A stretch of DNA of 64,000 nt from JBFXCK01 sp050182275 (GTDB lineage: Bacteria; Pseudomonadota; Alphaproteobacteria; SHNJ01): NCBI GenBank assembly GCA_050182275.1, contig JBFXCK010000003.1, forward strand, positions 62,001 to 126,000, in the 5' to 3' direction. This document shows positions 19,802 to 28,044 of this stretch, one piece after another; within the stretch, counting starts at the first letter, position 1; the number at the start of each line of letters is the position of its first letter. The notes under the pieces were generated by a model. That model did no database searches. It worked only from the letters and a program-made list of their open reading frames with translations, and had not been told where the DNA came from. The position numbers were made by a program, and so were the translations under genes.

Positions 19802-21082
19802 ATGTCCGACCTTCTAAGCTTGCTTAACGAAGATAATCCCCTTCAACCGACTCTTGCGAAATCGAAGCAGGGCTGGCTGTGGGTGGCCAGCGTTTTGATC
19901 GGCTGCACTATTTGCGTGCCGGTTTTTTTCATGGGCGCGCAAATGGGGGCGCAGCAGGCTTTTTGGCCTTTTGTCGCCGCCTGTTTTTTAGGCGGGATTT
20001 TAGCGACCGCTATCGCCATTGCGACCGGCATTATCGGCCAGCGCACGGGATTGCCGACGGCCATGCTGGCGAAAATCGCCTTTGGGCATAGGGGCTATAT
20101 TCTGGCCAACGCCGCGATGGTTTTAGGCGCGATTGGCTGGTTCGGCATTCAAACCGCGATTTTTTCGGGGGCGTTTTTAAAACTCTCTATGCAAGTATGG
20201 GGAATCGAATTCGCCCGGGTGCCTGTTATTCTTGTAGCGGGCTTGTTGATGTCATCCACCGCCGTTATCGGCTTTCGCGGGCTTGGCAGGCTTAGCTATA
20301 TCGCAACGCCGCTTTTAATCGTTTTGCTGATTTTGCCGCTGTATGTTTTTGCGCGGGATGGGCTGCTGGCCGGGGTTTCCGCCCATGTGCCTGCTGCGCC
20401 GCTTGCCTTTGGCACAATGGTGGCGATGGTGGCGGGCGCCTATTCCTTCGCCAGCACCATGCCCGATGTTACGCGCTTTATGCGCAACAGCAAAGAAACG
20501 GTAAAAGGGCTGATCGCCAATTTTACCCTGGCCTATCCGGTTTTGCTGATAGTAACCGGCGCTTTGGCCATTGCTGGCAATGAAAGCGATTTCATGCAAA
20601 TTATGCTGAATTTGGGCTTTGGCAGCTTGGCTATTGTTGTGCTGTTCCTGGCTACCTGGACAACCAACGACACCAATGTTTATTCCGCCGCCGTTTCCGG
20701 GAATGTTTTTTTGCCGCAATTCCAGCGCTGGCAATTGGCGGTGGGGGCGGGCGTGCTTGGCACCTTCGCCGCTATTTTCGGAATTTTTGAGCATTTCATG
20801 GAGTGGCTGATTTTTTCGGGCAATCTTTACGCGCCCATGGCCGGCGTCTATGTGGCCGATTATTTTCTAAACCGCCAGCGCTATGAAAAGTTGGGCGATG
20901 TTCCCGCTTTTCATGTCAAGCAGCTAGCCGCCTGGGGCATTGGCCTGGCGGTTGGATTATCGACGACCGACAAATCCAATATGGGCTTGGAGCTATTTAG
21001 ATTAACCACCGTGCCCATGCTGGATGCGCTGCTGACGGCGGCTCTGGCGCTTTTCTTGCTGACGCGCCCAAGCCGCCGCTAA
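19802..21082 (+). CDS. CodB-like NCS1 cytosine/nucleobase permease
   Basis: Inner-membrane permease of the NCS1 family, probably importing cytosine or a related base by cation symport. It has about twelve membrane segments over 426 residues. Family landmarks are GQRTGLPTAMLAKIAFG (about 80-96), GAIGWFGIQT, TMPDVTRFMRN and the strongly conserved ATWTTNDTNVY (about 283-293). The ATG at 19802 has AAGGAG 10 nt upstream and was preferred over an upstream in-frame ATG at 19745 that overlaps the tRNA-tail hairpin. It is probably co-transcribed with tRNA-fMet, since no promoter fits between them. Confidence 0.85.
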   Translation: MSDLLSLLNEDNPLQPTLAKSKQGWLWVASVLIGCTICVPVFFMGAQMGAQQAFWPFVAACFLGGILATAIAIATGIIGQRTGLPTAMLAKIAFGHRGYILANAAMVLGAIGWFGIQTAIFSGAFLKLSMQVWGIEFARVPVILVAGLLMSSTAVIGFRGLGRLSYIATPLLIVLLILPLYVFARDGLLAGVSAHVPAAPLAFGTMVAMVAGAYSFASTMPDVTRFMRNSKETVKGLIANFTLAYPVLLIVTGALAIAGNESDFMQIMLNLGFGSLAIVVLFLATWTTNDTNVYSAAVSGNVFLPQFQRWQLAVGAGVLGTFAAIFGIFEHFMEWLIFSGNLYAPMAGVYVADYFLNRQRYEKLGDVPAFHVKQLAAWGIGLAVGLSTTDKSNMGLELFRLTTVPMLDALLTAALALFLLTRPSRR

Positions 21083-21089
21083 GGATTTT

Positions 21090-21356
21090 TTACGCCAGTT
21101 CTTTATGCAGCATCCAGTGAATGGCCAGGGCGGGGGCAAGAACAATGAATAATAAGAAGAACCGGACATTCATAAAGAATTCCAGCACTAAGGGCGTCAA
21201 GGTTGCGGCATCGGTGTGAAACCAGGTGCTGGCAAGGCCGGTCCACATCGCCCAGCCATTAACGGTCGCCCATCCCATCAGCAAAGTAAAAGCGATGCCG
21301 ATGACAAAAGTTTTAAGTAAAAAATTACGCACCAGCCGTAAATTTTTTGCATTCAT
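21090..21356 (-). CDS. Small two-TM membrane protein, 88 aa
   Basis: Start at 21356, where AAAGGAG precedes the ATG; longer readings have no such site. Two hydrophobic segments (about 12-32 and 60-80) flank a short periplasmic loop with WFHTD. The pattern recalls small DUF2798-type membrane proteins, but I am not certain. It converges on the permease gene with 7 nt between them. Confidence 0.6.
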   Translation of the reverse strand: MNAKNLRLVRNFLLKTFVIGIAFTLLMGWATVNGWAMWTGLASTWFHTDAATLTPLVLEFFMNVRFFLLFIVLAPALAIHWMLHKELA

Positions 21357-21752
21357 AATTGTATCTCCTTTCGAAGTTTTACGATGAAACAAATCCTTTA
21401 TCCGCTTTATATAGCACATTTGATCTAACCTTGCTGCGCTGTTAGGCCACCGGTAGCAAAAGCCGCTTTATTTCTCATGGAAAAGAAAGACATAGGGGAA
21501 TTTCGGGCAAATCTTAAGGGTAATAAAGGTTAATAATAGCCCTTCTTTAGCCTATCCGCCAAGTCCCTTGCTTTTCTTCAGGTTTTCTGTGTATAAAAGC
21601 GCTTGAGACTTAAGCTACTCGTTGCCTGCAAGCTGCTATTTCCTAGATTTAGCGTCTAGCGGTTAAGAGGGGGAAGTAATTCCTTTGCTTAGCTCGGCCC
21701 CCGGTCAATGTCGGCCGTGGGCATCACTACGCTATGATAGGAGATCTATAAT
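21357..21752. other. Regulatory region between the small membrane protein and the cold-shock gene
   Basis: No gene seen. It contains the promoter at 21568-21597 and a ~150-nt structured 5' leader of the cold-shock gene, rich in short inverted repeats such as TAGATTTAGCGTCTA. Confidence 0.5.
21568..21597 (+). promoter_or_regulatory. Promoter of the cold-shock gene
   Basis: TTGCTT (21568-21573), 18-nt spacer, TATAAA (21592-21597). It leaves a leader of about 150 nt, as is usual for cspA-type genes whose mRNA leader folds differently in the cold. Confidence 0.55.
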
Positions 21753-21959
21753 ATGGCGACTGGTACCGTAAAGTGGTTTAACGCCACTAAAGGCTATGGC
21801 TTCATTCAACCTGATGATGGTGGCAAAGATGTGTTCGTTCACATCACTGCTTTGGAGCGCGCCGGCATCAAAAATTTGCTGGAAGGCCAAAAGGTAAGCT
21901 TTGAATTGGCAAGCGAAAAGGGTAAAACCTCCGCCGTCAACTTGAAAGTTGCCGCTTAA
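21753..21959 (+). CDS. cspA: Cold-shock protein, CspA family
   Basis: 68-residue single cold-shock domain that binds single-stranded RNA and DNA and melts secondary structure. RNP1 KGYGFI (about 14-19) and RNP2 VFVHI (about 29-33) are intact, and GTVKWFN opens the protein. A GATAGGAGATC ribosome binding site precedes it. The long leader suggests post-transcriptional control by temperature. A strong terminator follows. Which cold-shock paralogue it is cannot be told. Confidence 0.95.
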   Translation: MATGTVKWFNATKGYGFIQPDDGGKDVFVHITALERAGIKNLLEGQKVSFELASEKGKTSAVNLKVAA

Positions 21960-21980
21960 TTGATTTAAGCGATTAAGAAT

Positions 21981-22016
21981 AAAAACCCCTTCGTGGAAAC
22001 GCGGAGGGGTTTTTTT
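21981..22016 (+). terminator. Bidirectional terminator
   Basis: AAAAACCCCT pairs with AGGGGTTTTT and is flanked by A- and T-runs, so it can end both the cold-shock gene and the convergent helicase gene. Confidence 0.9.
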
Positions 22017-22024
22017 GTTGGGGA

Positions 22025-25000
22025 TTAGCGGGCGCGAGAGTTGGCGTGGACGTGCTGAGCTGCGGCGGCAGAGATATTTTTATGATGCCCTTTGCCGTCG
22101 GATGGGTGGTTGTCATTGGTGGCGTGTTTATCCGGCTGAGCGCGGAGGGTGGCCATCACCACTTCCCAGGCGGGGCGGGAGAGTTTGGTATTTCCATGTT
22201 TACAGTTCTCGAGCTTAGGCACTGTTAAATTTACCCCTTTAACTTTTAATGGAGGAATAATTTTAATAAGTGATATGGCCCCTAGCCCCTTTTGTTTCAT
22301 TAAATCAAGAAATTGCTGATGCTCTTTATCTGTTAATGGATCAGGTTGTGTACGCAGGGCATCCATTACCAATTCCCAGCAAGGACGGGTTAATTTAATT
22401 CCGTATTGCCAACACCCTGCAATTTTGGGGCCAGTTAAGTCTGTTGCTTTAGCTTGTTTCTGGGGAATAAGTTCAAGAATCGCACGTCCTCCCAATCCTT
22501 TTCTATGAGCTAATTCAACCAACTGTTGATGTTCTTCATCAGTTATTGGATCAGGTTGCTCACGTAGGACATTCATCACAATATCCCAGTGTGAGCGGAT
22601 GGGCTTAATTCCATATTGCCAGCTTGATATTTTGGATGCATTTAAACCCACCGCATTAGCTTGCTTCTGAGGAATAAGCTCAAAAATTGAACCTCCTCCC
22701 AGTCCTTTTTTCCTCATCAGTTCCATTAGTTGCTGATGCTCTTTGTCTGTTAATGGATCAGGTTGTTCACATAGGGTGCGCATTACTAGTTCCCATACAG
22801 GGCGCTCAAGTTTTGTATTTAATTTCTTAGAAGCCTCAATATTATGGCCTTTCAAATTCAATTTTTTAGACTCTTGAGATGGGATAAGGCTAAAAAGCGC
22901 ATGACCGCCTAATCCTTTTTGCTTCATTAAATCAAGAAATTGTTGATGCTCTTCATCAGTTATTGGATCGGATTGTTTACGCAGAGCATCCATTACCAAT
23001 TCCCATTGAGGGCGGGTTAATTTGGTTCCTTTGTTAAGGGACCCTCCGATATGATGTTCAGTTAGATTTACTACTTTGGCTTGTTTTGGTAGGATAAGTT
23101 TAAAGATTGCCCGTCCTTTCAATCCTTTTTTATTTGCTAACTCAACAAACTGCTGATGTTCTTTATCAGGTAATGGATCTGATTGCTGGCGCAGTACATC
23201 CATCACCAATTCCCAATGAAGGCGGATTAATTTAGTTCCCTCTCGCCAACATCCTGCCATTTTGGCTTCGGTTAAACTTACTGCTCTGGCTTGTTTTCGT
23301 GGAATAAGTATAAAAGTTGCCTGTGGTCCTAATCCTTTCTTCATTGCTAATTCAAGTAACTGTTGATGTTCTTGGTCACTTACCCTTTCCTTTTTTGGTT
23401 GATCAGGTTGCTGCTGTAAGAGTTGCATTACTAATTCCCAGGCTGAACGTTTCAACCTAATGCCCCTATGTATACAGGCATTAATTTTACTTTGCTTTAT
23501 ATTTAATGCTTCAGCTTCTTTTGGAGGAAGAAGTTTAAAAATTAAATACGCTCTTAGGCCTTTTTTCTCTGCCAATTCCAATAACTGCTGATGTTCTTTA
23601 TCCGTGATTGCATTTGGCTGCTGTCTTAATATATCTACTACTACCTCCCAAGCAGGGCGTTCTAGCTTGGTGCCCCTCTTGCAGATTGCTATTTTATTAA
23701 CTGTTAAATCCGCTGTTTTCGCTCGCTCTGACGGAATAAGCTCAAAAAGCGCTTTAGCTCCCATATCTTTTTGAGCCATCAACTCCAGCAACTGCCTATG
23801 CTCCTCATCACTCACCACATCCCGTTGACTGGCGGCAATAGCAGCGGCAGTTTGCCGGTTAAAGTTGCGCACCTGAGACAGACTAACGAAGGACTCAACC
23901 TTGCCAATGCCGGGAATATGGCGCCCTCCGCTACGAGGGGCGCGTTCAATATCATCATCCAATTCAATTTCTTCTTCGCGTGGTTTGCGCCCTGCGCGGT
24001 ATACAGCGCTCCGGCCCTCAAGAAGCTGAATAAAGGTGACAGCGTTTGCTAGGGCACGGTCACGATTGCCTTCATTGAATTTATCTTCGCTTGGCGCGCC
24101 AAAATAAAGAATCGTATCAATCAGTACCAAACCGGTAGGCTCGCCGGTTTTTGGGTCAAGATAACGCCGCCCGCCGCGCCCGGCGATTTGAGATTTGTCC
24201 ACTAATGAACCGCGCGTATAATCAAAAATACATTTTAAGGGCGGATGGTTCCATCCGGCTTTGAATTTTTCATCGCCAACCACCGCCATATATTTAGGCG
24301 GGACTTTTTGGCCGGTTTTTTCGTCGATATATCCCATATAATCACGCAAGCGGCGTTCTTGTTCTTTGGGCGACATGTTAGAATGGATAGAGACTGCTAC
24401 GCCTAACATGCCGCGTTCTTTGGCTAGCTTAGCCAAATCAGGATGAGCATTTAAATCTTTGGCAACATCATCGGCAAAGGCGGTGCCATTCACATAAAAC
24501 GCCGCCACCATCTTGTGCAAAGGCTGGCCAGATTCCAAATCTTTCCCAGTGGCGAAGTGGTCGATAACAAATTTTTTCCAGCCATCTTCTTTGGTGCCGC
24601 TATCAACCCGGATCAGATATTCCTGCGGACGGATATATTCACATAATTCACCGCTTTCCACGCCCGCCATCATGGATTTTTCATGAAGCTTATGCTTATA
24701 GGTGCGCTCAACCGTTTTTTCATCGTCGTAACGGGAGGTGGCGGTGACAGCTAAGCAAAAAGCCTGCGGCGAATCGGCATCCGGATGGTCTAGGCCATTA
24801 CCATTGCCGGTATGTAGGGCGCGGGTGACCTCTTCCCGGCGGTCGGAGGTGTTTTTATGCGCTTCGTCGGCAATATGAATATTGATTTTAGCTGGGTTGA
24901 TTTGCCCGCTTTCAACCAAGTCGATCCAAGAATTATAGGTGATAATGGTAACCGGTTTGCCTAATTCTTTTTTACCATCCCCATAAACCCCAATCATGCC

Positions 25001-25432
25001 GGGGCGCTTTAGAATGGGTGCGTAATCTTCGACTTCAGCTTTGGTTTGGTGGAGTAGATTAGTGGTTGGCACTACAATAAAACTTACCAGCTCTTCAGCT
25101 TTTCCGTCTTTTTCCGCTTCGCTATAGGCCGATTGCAAAACGGCGGCAAATTCTGCGGTTTTACCTAAGCCAGTGGCATGATCATAAAAACCGATCCGGC
25201 GGTCATTGAGAGGGATTTTAGGATCGGATATGCGGTCAACCAGCGCCTGTGCCGCTTCTTTTTGTGTGGGGCGGAAAGGGGTGTGGCGGTCAAAGCCACC
25301 GACAAAACTCTGCCCGGTGCGCGCATCTTGGCCGCGTGTTAGCAGCATCCGCCGCAGGCCGCGATCGATGTATTTTAAAGTCTGTTCGGCTGGAATTACC
25401 TCATGCCGATGTTGTTTTGCGATTTTGACCAC
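22025..25432 (-). CDS. SF2 helicase with eight tandem C-terminal HTH-like repeats
   Basis: 1135 residues. The N-terminal ~480 residues are an SF2 helicase/translocase core: motif I HATGLGKTAEF (85-95), motif II IADEAHK (187-193), motif III VTATSR (229-234), and motif VI QIAGRGGRRYL (415-425), as in the type III restriction/DEAD superfamily. From 541 to about 1100 come eight tandem repeats of 69-70 residues (starting near 541, 610, 685, 755, 825, 895, 964, 1034). Their pattern is (T/S)DxEHQQLLEL...KKGL...AIFELIP...LTxxKI...GTKLxRPxWELVMDxLRxQPDP. Each unit looks like a helix-turn-helix module. No nuclease motif is visible. The gene is solitary, starts with GTG, and has a good promoter. It could be a sequence-targeted helicase, remodeller or defence protein; function is unknown. 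Confidence 0.8.
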   Translation of the reverse strand: MVKIAKQHRHEVIPAEQTLKYIDRGLRRMLLTRGQDARTGQSFVGGFDRHTPFRPTQKEAAQALVDRISDPKIPLNDRRIGFYDHATGLGKTAEFAAVLQSAYSEAEKDGKAEELVSFIVVPTTNLLHQTKAEVEDYAPILKRPGMIGVYGDGKKELGKPVTIITYNSWIDLVESGQINPAKINIHIADEAHKNTSDRREEVTRALHTGNGNGLDHPDADSPQAFCLAVTATSRYDDEKTVERTYKHKLHEKSMMAGVESGELCEYIRPQEYLIRVDSGTKEDGWKKFVIDHFATGKDLESGQPLHKMVAAFYVNGTAFADDVAKDLNAHPDLAKLAKERGMLGVAVSIHSNMSPKEQERRLRDYMGYIDEKTGQKVPPKYMAVVGDEKFKAGWNHPPLKCIFDYTRGSLVDKSQIAGRGGRRYLDPKTGEPTGLVLIDTILYFGAPSEDKFNEGNRDRALANAVTFIQLLEGRSAVYRAGRKPREEEIELDDDIERAPRSGGRHIPGIGKVESFVSLSQVRNFNRQTAAAIAASQRDVVSDEEHRQLLELMAQKDMGAKALFELIPSERAKTADLTVNKIAICKRGTKLERPAWEVVVDILRQQPNAITDKEHQQLLELAEKKGLRAYLIFKLLPPKEAEALNIKQSKINACIHRGIRLKRSAWELVMQLLQQQPDQPKKERVSDQEHQQLLELAMKKGLGPQATFILIPRKQARAVSLTEAKMAGCWREGTKLIRLHWELVMDVLRQQSDPLPDKEHQQFVELANKKGLKGRAIFKLILPKQAKVVNLTEHHIGGSLNKGTKLTRPQWELVMDALRKQSDPITDEEHQQFLDLMKQKGLGGHALFSLIPSQESKKLNLKGHNIEASKKLNTKLERPVWELVMRTLCEQPDPLTDKEHQQLMELMRKKGLGGGSIFELIPQKQANAVGLNASKISSWQYGIKPIRSHWDIVMNVLREQPDPITDEEHQQLVELAHRKGLGGRAILELIPQKQAKATDLTGPKIAGCWQYGIKLTRPCWELVMDALRTQPDPLTDKEHQQFLDLMKQKGLGAISLIKIIPPLKVKGVNLTVPKLENCKHGNTKLSRPAWEVVMATLRAQPDKHATNDNHPSDGKGHHKNISAAAAQHVHANSRAR
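22133..23812 (-). repeat. Coding tandem repeat, eight units of about 210 bp
   Basis: DNA counterpart of residues 541-1100 of the helicase. The units are diverged but keep the same blocks, for example the CATTACCAATTCCCA-type block encoding WELVM and a CAGTTGCTGATG-type block encoding HQQLL. Unit 2 carries a 5-6 residue insertion (QPKKERV) before unit 3. Units 6 and 7 are one residue shorter. Confidence 0.85.
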
Positions 25433-25462
25433 TCTTTTGCCCTAAGCCATTGATTTTGGAGG

Positions 25463-25491
25463 AATCTATCAAAGATCTAAGAGGTTGTCAA
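25463..25491 (-). promoter_or_regulatory. Promoter of the repeat helicase
   Basis: On the minus strand TTGACA (25491-25486), a 17-nt spacer and TAGATT (25468-25463), about 30 nt before the GTG start. It suggests vegetative sigma-70 expression. Confidence 0.6.
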
Positions 25492-25504
25492 CCTTAGAGA
25501 AACA

Positions 25505-25536
25505 AAGAAAAACCCCCGGCGCGAAGCCAGGGGCCA
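25505..25536 (-). terminator. Terminator of the second flagellin-like gene
   Basis: On the minus strand CCCCTGGC-TTCGC-GCCGGGGG followed by TTTTTC, with one mismatch in the stem. It lies about 80 nt after the stop at 25615. Confidence 0.8.
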
Positions 25537-25614
25537 AGGTGATGCAAACTGTTATGGCCGAATCGTTACCCCAGTCTAAACAATAAAACTCTACCGAACC
25601 GGAAGTTTCTTATT

Positions 25615-26355
25615 TTAAACTTGTTGCAGCAAATTTAAGAGCTGAATGTTTTTAACGCCGCTGACGGCGTCCAAACCGGCAAAACCTTTTTGCTGCAGTA
25701 AGCGTTGCGTAATATTGTAAATATCGGTGCCCGAATTATTCGGGTTGAACAAGCTATCGGCATTTTCAATTTTTTGCCGCTGCAAAACCACCTCGCGGGC
25801 GACATTAAGTTCTTCATTGGCTTGGGCACGCTGGGCCAGGCCATATTGCTCCACCGTCGTGCTGGCATTGGTGACCGATGTTAAAGAAGTGGTGGCGGCC
25901 GCGGCGCTGGAAAGATTAAGCGAGCTTAGTCCCAAATTCAACTTATCCAGAGTGGTGTTTACATCCCCTGCCGTGCTTAAGGTCCGGTTGCTGCCGACGC
26001 CGGCCGCCTTGATTTGCGCCAGCAAATCGCGCGCCTGGCCATCTAAAACGGCGCGTTCGCCGGTGCCGATGGTGGCGCTGGCGGCTTGCTCGACAATGTC
26101 GCGCAGTTGCGAAAGCTTCGAGCGTAAATTTTCAATCGTGTCTTGGCTGTCGTTCGAATCGGATTGAGTGGCAACAGCCGCGGAAATTCCATTCACTAAT
26201 TGATTCGTTGTAACGCCATTACGGCTGCCAAAGGCCAGTTCAATCTCTCTTAAAGAGGTAACAGAAAAGGCTAGCGGCCCTTCGGTGCGGGCGCTTTTCA
26301 GTTGACGCGTCGGCGGCGCCAACGCATAACCGTTGGAGTTGACGCTTGTAATCAT
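25615..26355 (-). CDS. Flagellin-like protein, 246 aa
   Basis: Paralogue of the 222-aa protein at 15541. Residues about 75-160 are the flagellin-like part: a helical TIENLRSKLSQLRDIVEQA, then GTGERAVLDGQARDLLAQIKAAGVGSN and LDKLNLGLSSLNLSSAAAATTSL. The C-terminal ~80 residues are helical and end in NIQLLNLLQQV. There is no signal peptide, as expected for a protein exported by the flagellar apparatus, and no Cys. It is shorter than a filament flagellin and lacks the conserved termini. A minor flagellin or hook-filament junction protein is possible. It is transcribed alone. Confidence 0.6.
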   Translation of the reverse strand: MITSVNSNGYALAPPTRQLKSARTEGPLAFSVTSLREIELAFGSRNGVTTNQLVNGISAAVATQSDSNDSQDTIENLRSKLSQLRDIVEQAASATIGTGERAVLDGQARDLLAQIKAAGVGSNRTLSTAGDVNTTLDKLNLGLSSLNLSSAAAATTSLTSVTNASTTVEQYGLAQRAQANEELNVAREVVLQRQKIENADSLFNPNNSGTDIYNITQRLLQQKGFAGLDAVSGVKNIQLLNLLQQV

Positions 26356-26432
26356 TTTCCCCTTTACCCAATAGCTTTTATTGGCCTTTTTGGCCTTACG
26401 TATATTGTCGCGCAGAATGCTTTAAGAAAGGG

Positions 26433-26449
26433 TTAAACAGTTCTTTAAT
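26433..26449 (-). promoter_or_regulatory. Element shared upstream of both flagellin-like genes
   Basis: TTAAACAGTTCTTTAAT on the plus strand, 78 nt before the start of this gene. TTAACAGCTTCTTAAAT occurs 65 nt before the start of the paralogue (16274-16290). It may be a regulator or promoter element; the comparison rests on two sites. Confidence 0.35.
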
Positions 26450-26510
26450 GGAAATGACATAAACATTGAATTTCAAAGTCTTAATTAATAACTAGCGTGC
26501 CGGAGATATG

Positions 26511-26535
26511 AAAAAATAGCTAAAATTTTAGCTAT
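26511..26535 (-). terminator. Intrinsic terminator overlapping the stop of the NodT-type gene
   Basis: On the minus strand ATAGCTAA-AATT-TTAGCTAT, a perfect 8-bp AT-rich stem, runs straight into TTTTTT. The TAG stop codon of the outer-membrane gene lies inside the stem. Confidence 0.6.
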
Positions 26536-27965
26536 CTCGCTTGGCTGATTTGCGCGGGCATTTGCGGGGCTTCTTCCCACCCGCCGCCCAGCGCCTTATA
26601 GAGCGCGATTAAATTCAATGTAGCTTGCTGGGTGCTGACCGCCAATGCATCGCGCGAGGCGTTTAGTTCACGCTCTGAATCCAGCACGCTTAAAAAATCG
26701 GTCAGGCCTTGTTCATATAATTGTTTATTTAAAGATGTGGTGCGCTGGTTGGCGATGACGGTGTCGGTAAGCGCGCCGCGGCGCTCCAATTCCTTGCTGT
26801 AGGAAGCAACCGAAGTTTCAACATCGGCGAAGGCTTGAAGAACGGTTTTTTCATAAAAACTAAGCGCTTGTTCCTGGCGCGCGGTTTGCGCCTTGATATT
26901 GTTGCGGATACGCCCGGCGTCAAACACATTCCATACCACCCCCGGGCCAACCGAAAAAGCGCGGCTGCCGAAATCAAATAAATTGCTGGTGCGCTGCGAT
27001 TGCAGGGCAAAAGTACCGGTTAAGCTAAAGCGCGGAAACCAATCGGCGCGCGCCACGCCGATACGTTCCGATTCGCCCTCCAGCGCACGCTCCGCCTGGC
27101 GGATATCGGGGCGCCGTTGCAATAAATCGGAAGGAAGCCCGGCCGGAATAACGCCATCGGCTTCCGGAATAGGCTGTTTTTGCTGCAATTCAAAATCAAT
27201 TACGCCCGGCTGTTTGCCCAGCAAGACCATTAAATTATTGCTTTCCTGCTTAAGGGCGGCCTCTAATTGCGGGCGCTGTGCCTCTAGTCCGCTTAACAGG
27301 GCTTGCGCCCGCGTGCGGTCGGTATCGGGCGACAGGCCAACTTCCACCCGTTGCGTGGTTAAATCCAAAGTTTTTTTCGCGGCATCGATATTGTTGGCGT
27401 TCAAATCCAGGCGTTTTTGCAACGAGCGAATATTCACATATACTCGCGCCACTTCGGCCAGCATGCTTACCATGGTATTGCGATAGGCTTCCTCCGCCGC
27501 TTTGGCGTCGGCGCGGGCGGCGGCCAAGGCGCTGCGGTTTTGCCCAAAGAAATCCAATTCCCAAGACGCATCAAAACCGGCCGAATATAGGTTGGTGACT
27601 TGCCCCGAAGTGGCGCCCGAGCCGCTGAAAGCGTTTTCGCTGCCGCGGCGGCGCACCGCAGCGCCGGTGGCGTCGATCGTGGGAAATAAATCGCCATACG
27701 CAATATTGCTGACGGCGCGCACTTCGCGGATGCGGGCTGCGGCGATTTTTAAATCAAGGTTGCTTTTAAGCGCCTGATCCAGCACGCGGGTCAGGACGGG
27801 GTCTTCAAAGCTTTCCCACCATTTTTCCAATTTTGCGTGAGAGATTTTTATTTCAGGCGGAAGCTTTTCGCTGAAGTTTTTGGGTGTATTGACGTCGGGC
27901 GCAAGCCAATGAGGCGTGAGCGAACAAGCACATAGCAAAAAAACGGCAAGAAAACAAAAGCGCAT
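26532..27965 (-). CDS. NodT-family RND efflux outer-membrane lipoprotein (TolC-like)
   Basis: Trimeric outer-membrane channel of a tripartite efflux system, 477 residues. Signal peptide with a lipobox (FLLCAC, lipidated Cys13). Family landmarks are WWESFEDPVLTRVLDQAL (about 48-65), NLDLKIAAARIREVRA, WELDFFGQNRSALAAARAD and PSDLLQRRPDIRQAERAL (about 278-295). The two OEP repeats cover most of the mature protein. No inner-membrane pump or adaptor gene is adjacent, so the partner pump must be encoded elsewhere. It is divergent from the thioredoxin/NHL gene across 79 nt. Confidence 0.93.
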   Translation of the reverse strand: MRFCFLAVFLLCACSLTPHWLAPDVNTPKNFSEKLPPEIKISHAKLEKWWESFEDPVLTRVLDQALKSNLDLKIAAARIREVRAVSNIAYGDLFPTIDATGAAVRRRGSENAFSGSGATSGQVTNLYSAGFDASWELDFFGQNRSALAAARADAKAAEEAYRNTMVSMLAEVARVYVNIRSLQKRLDLNANNIDAAKKTLDLTTQRVEVGLSPDTDRTRAQALLSGLEAQRPQLEAALKQESNNLMVLLGKQPGVIDFELQQKQPIPEADGVIPAGLPSDLLQRRPDIRQAERALEGESERIGVARADWFPRFSLTGTFALQSQRTSNLFDFGSRAFSVGPGVVWNVFDAGRIRNNIKAQTARQEQALSFYEKTVLQAFADVETSVASYSKELERRGALTDTVIANQRTTSLNKQLYEQGLTDFLSVLDSERELNASRDALAVSTQQATLNLIALYKALGGGWEEAPQMPAQISQAR

Positions 27966-28008
27966 GAAAGCTTTATTGCATATTTTACTGCCCCTGGAAA
28001 AGGAGTAA

Positions 28009-28044
28009 GATCGTTCCTATATTTATTTTCAACAAGGAACGATC
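28009..28044 (+). promoter_or_regulatory. Perfect inverted repeat covering the ribosome binding site of the thioredoxin/NHL gene
   Basis: GATCGTTCCT (28009-28018) is the exact reverse complement of AGGAACGATC (28035-28044), with a 16-nt AT-rich loop between them. The right arm contains the Shine-Dalgarno sequence and ends directly before the ATG. In mRNA the stem would block ribosome access; in DNA it could be an operator. Confidence 0.7.

Noticed and set aside
22133..23812. Regular ~210-bp periodicity as a CRISPR or minisatellite
   Set aside because: The period is a multiple of three, the frame is open throughout and divergence is mostly at less constrained residues, so it is a coding repeat. 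No CRISPR-length repeats or cas genes exist in the window.
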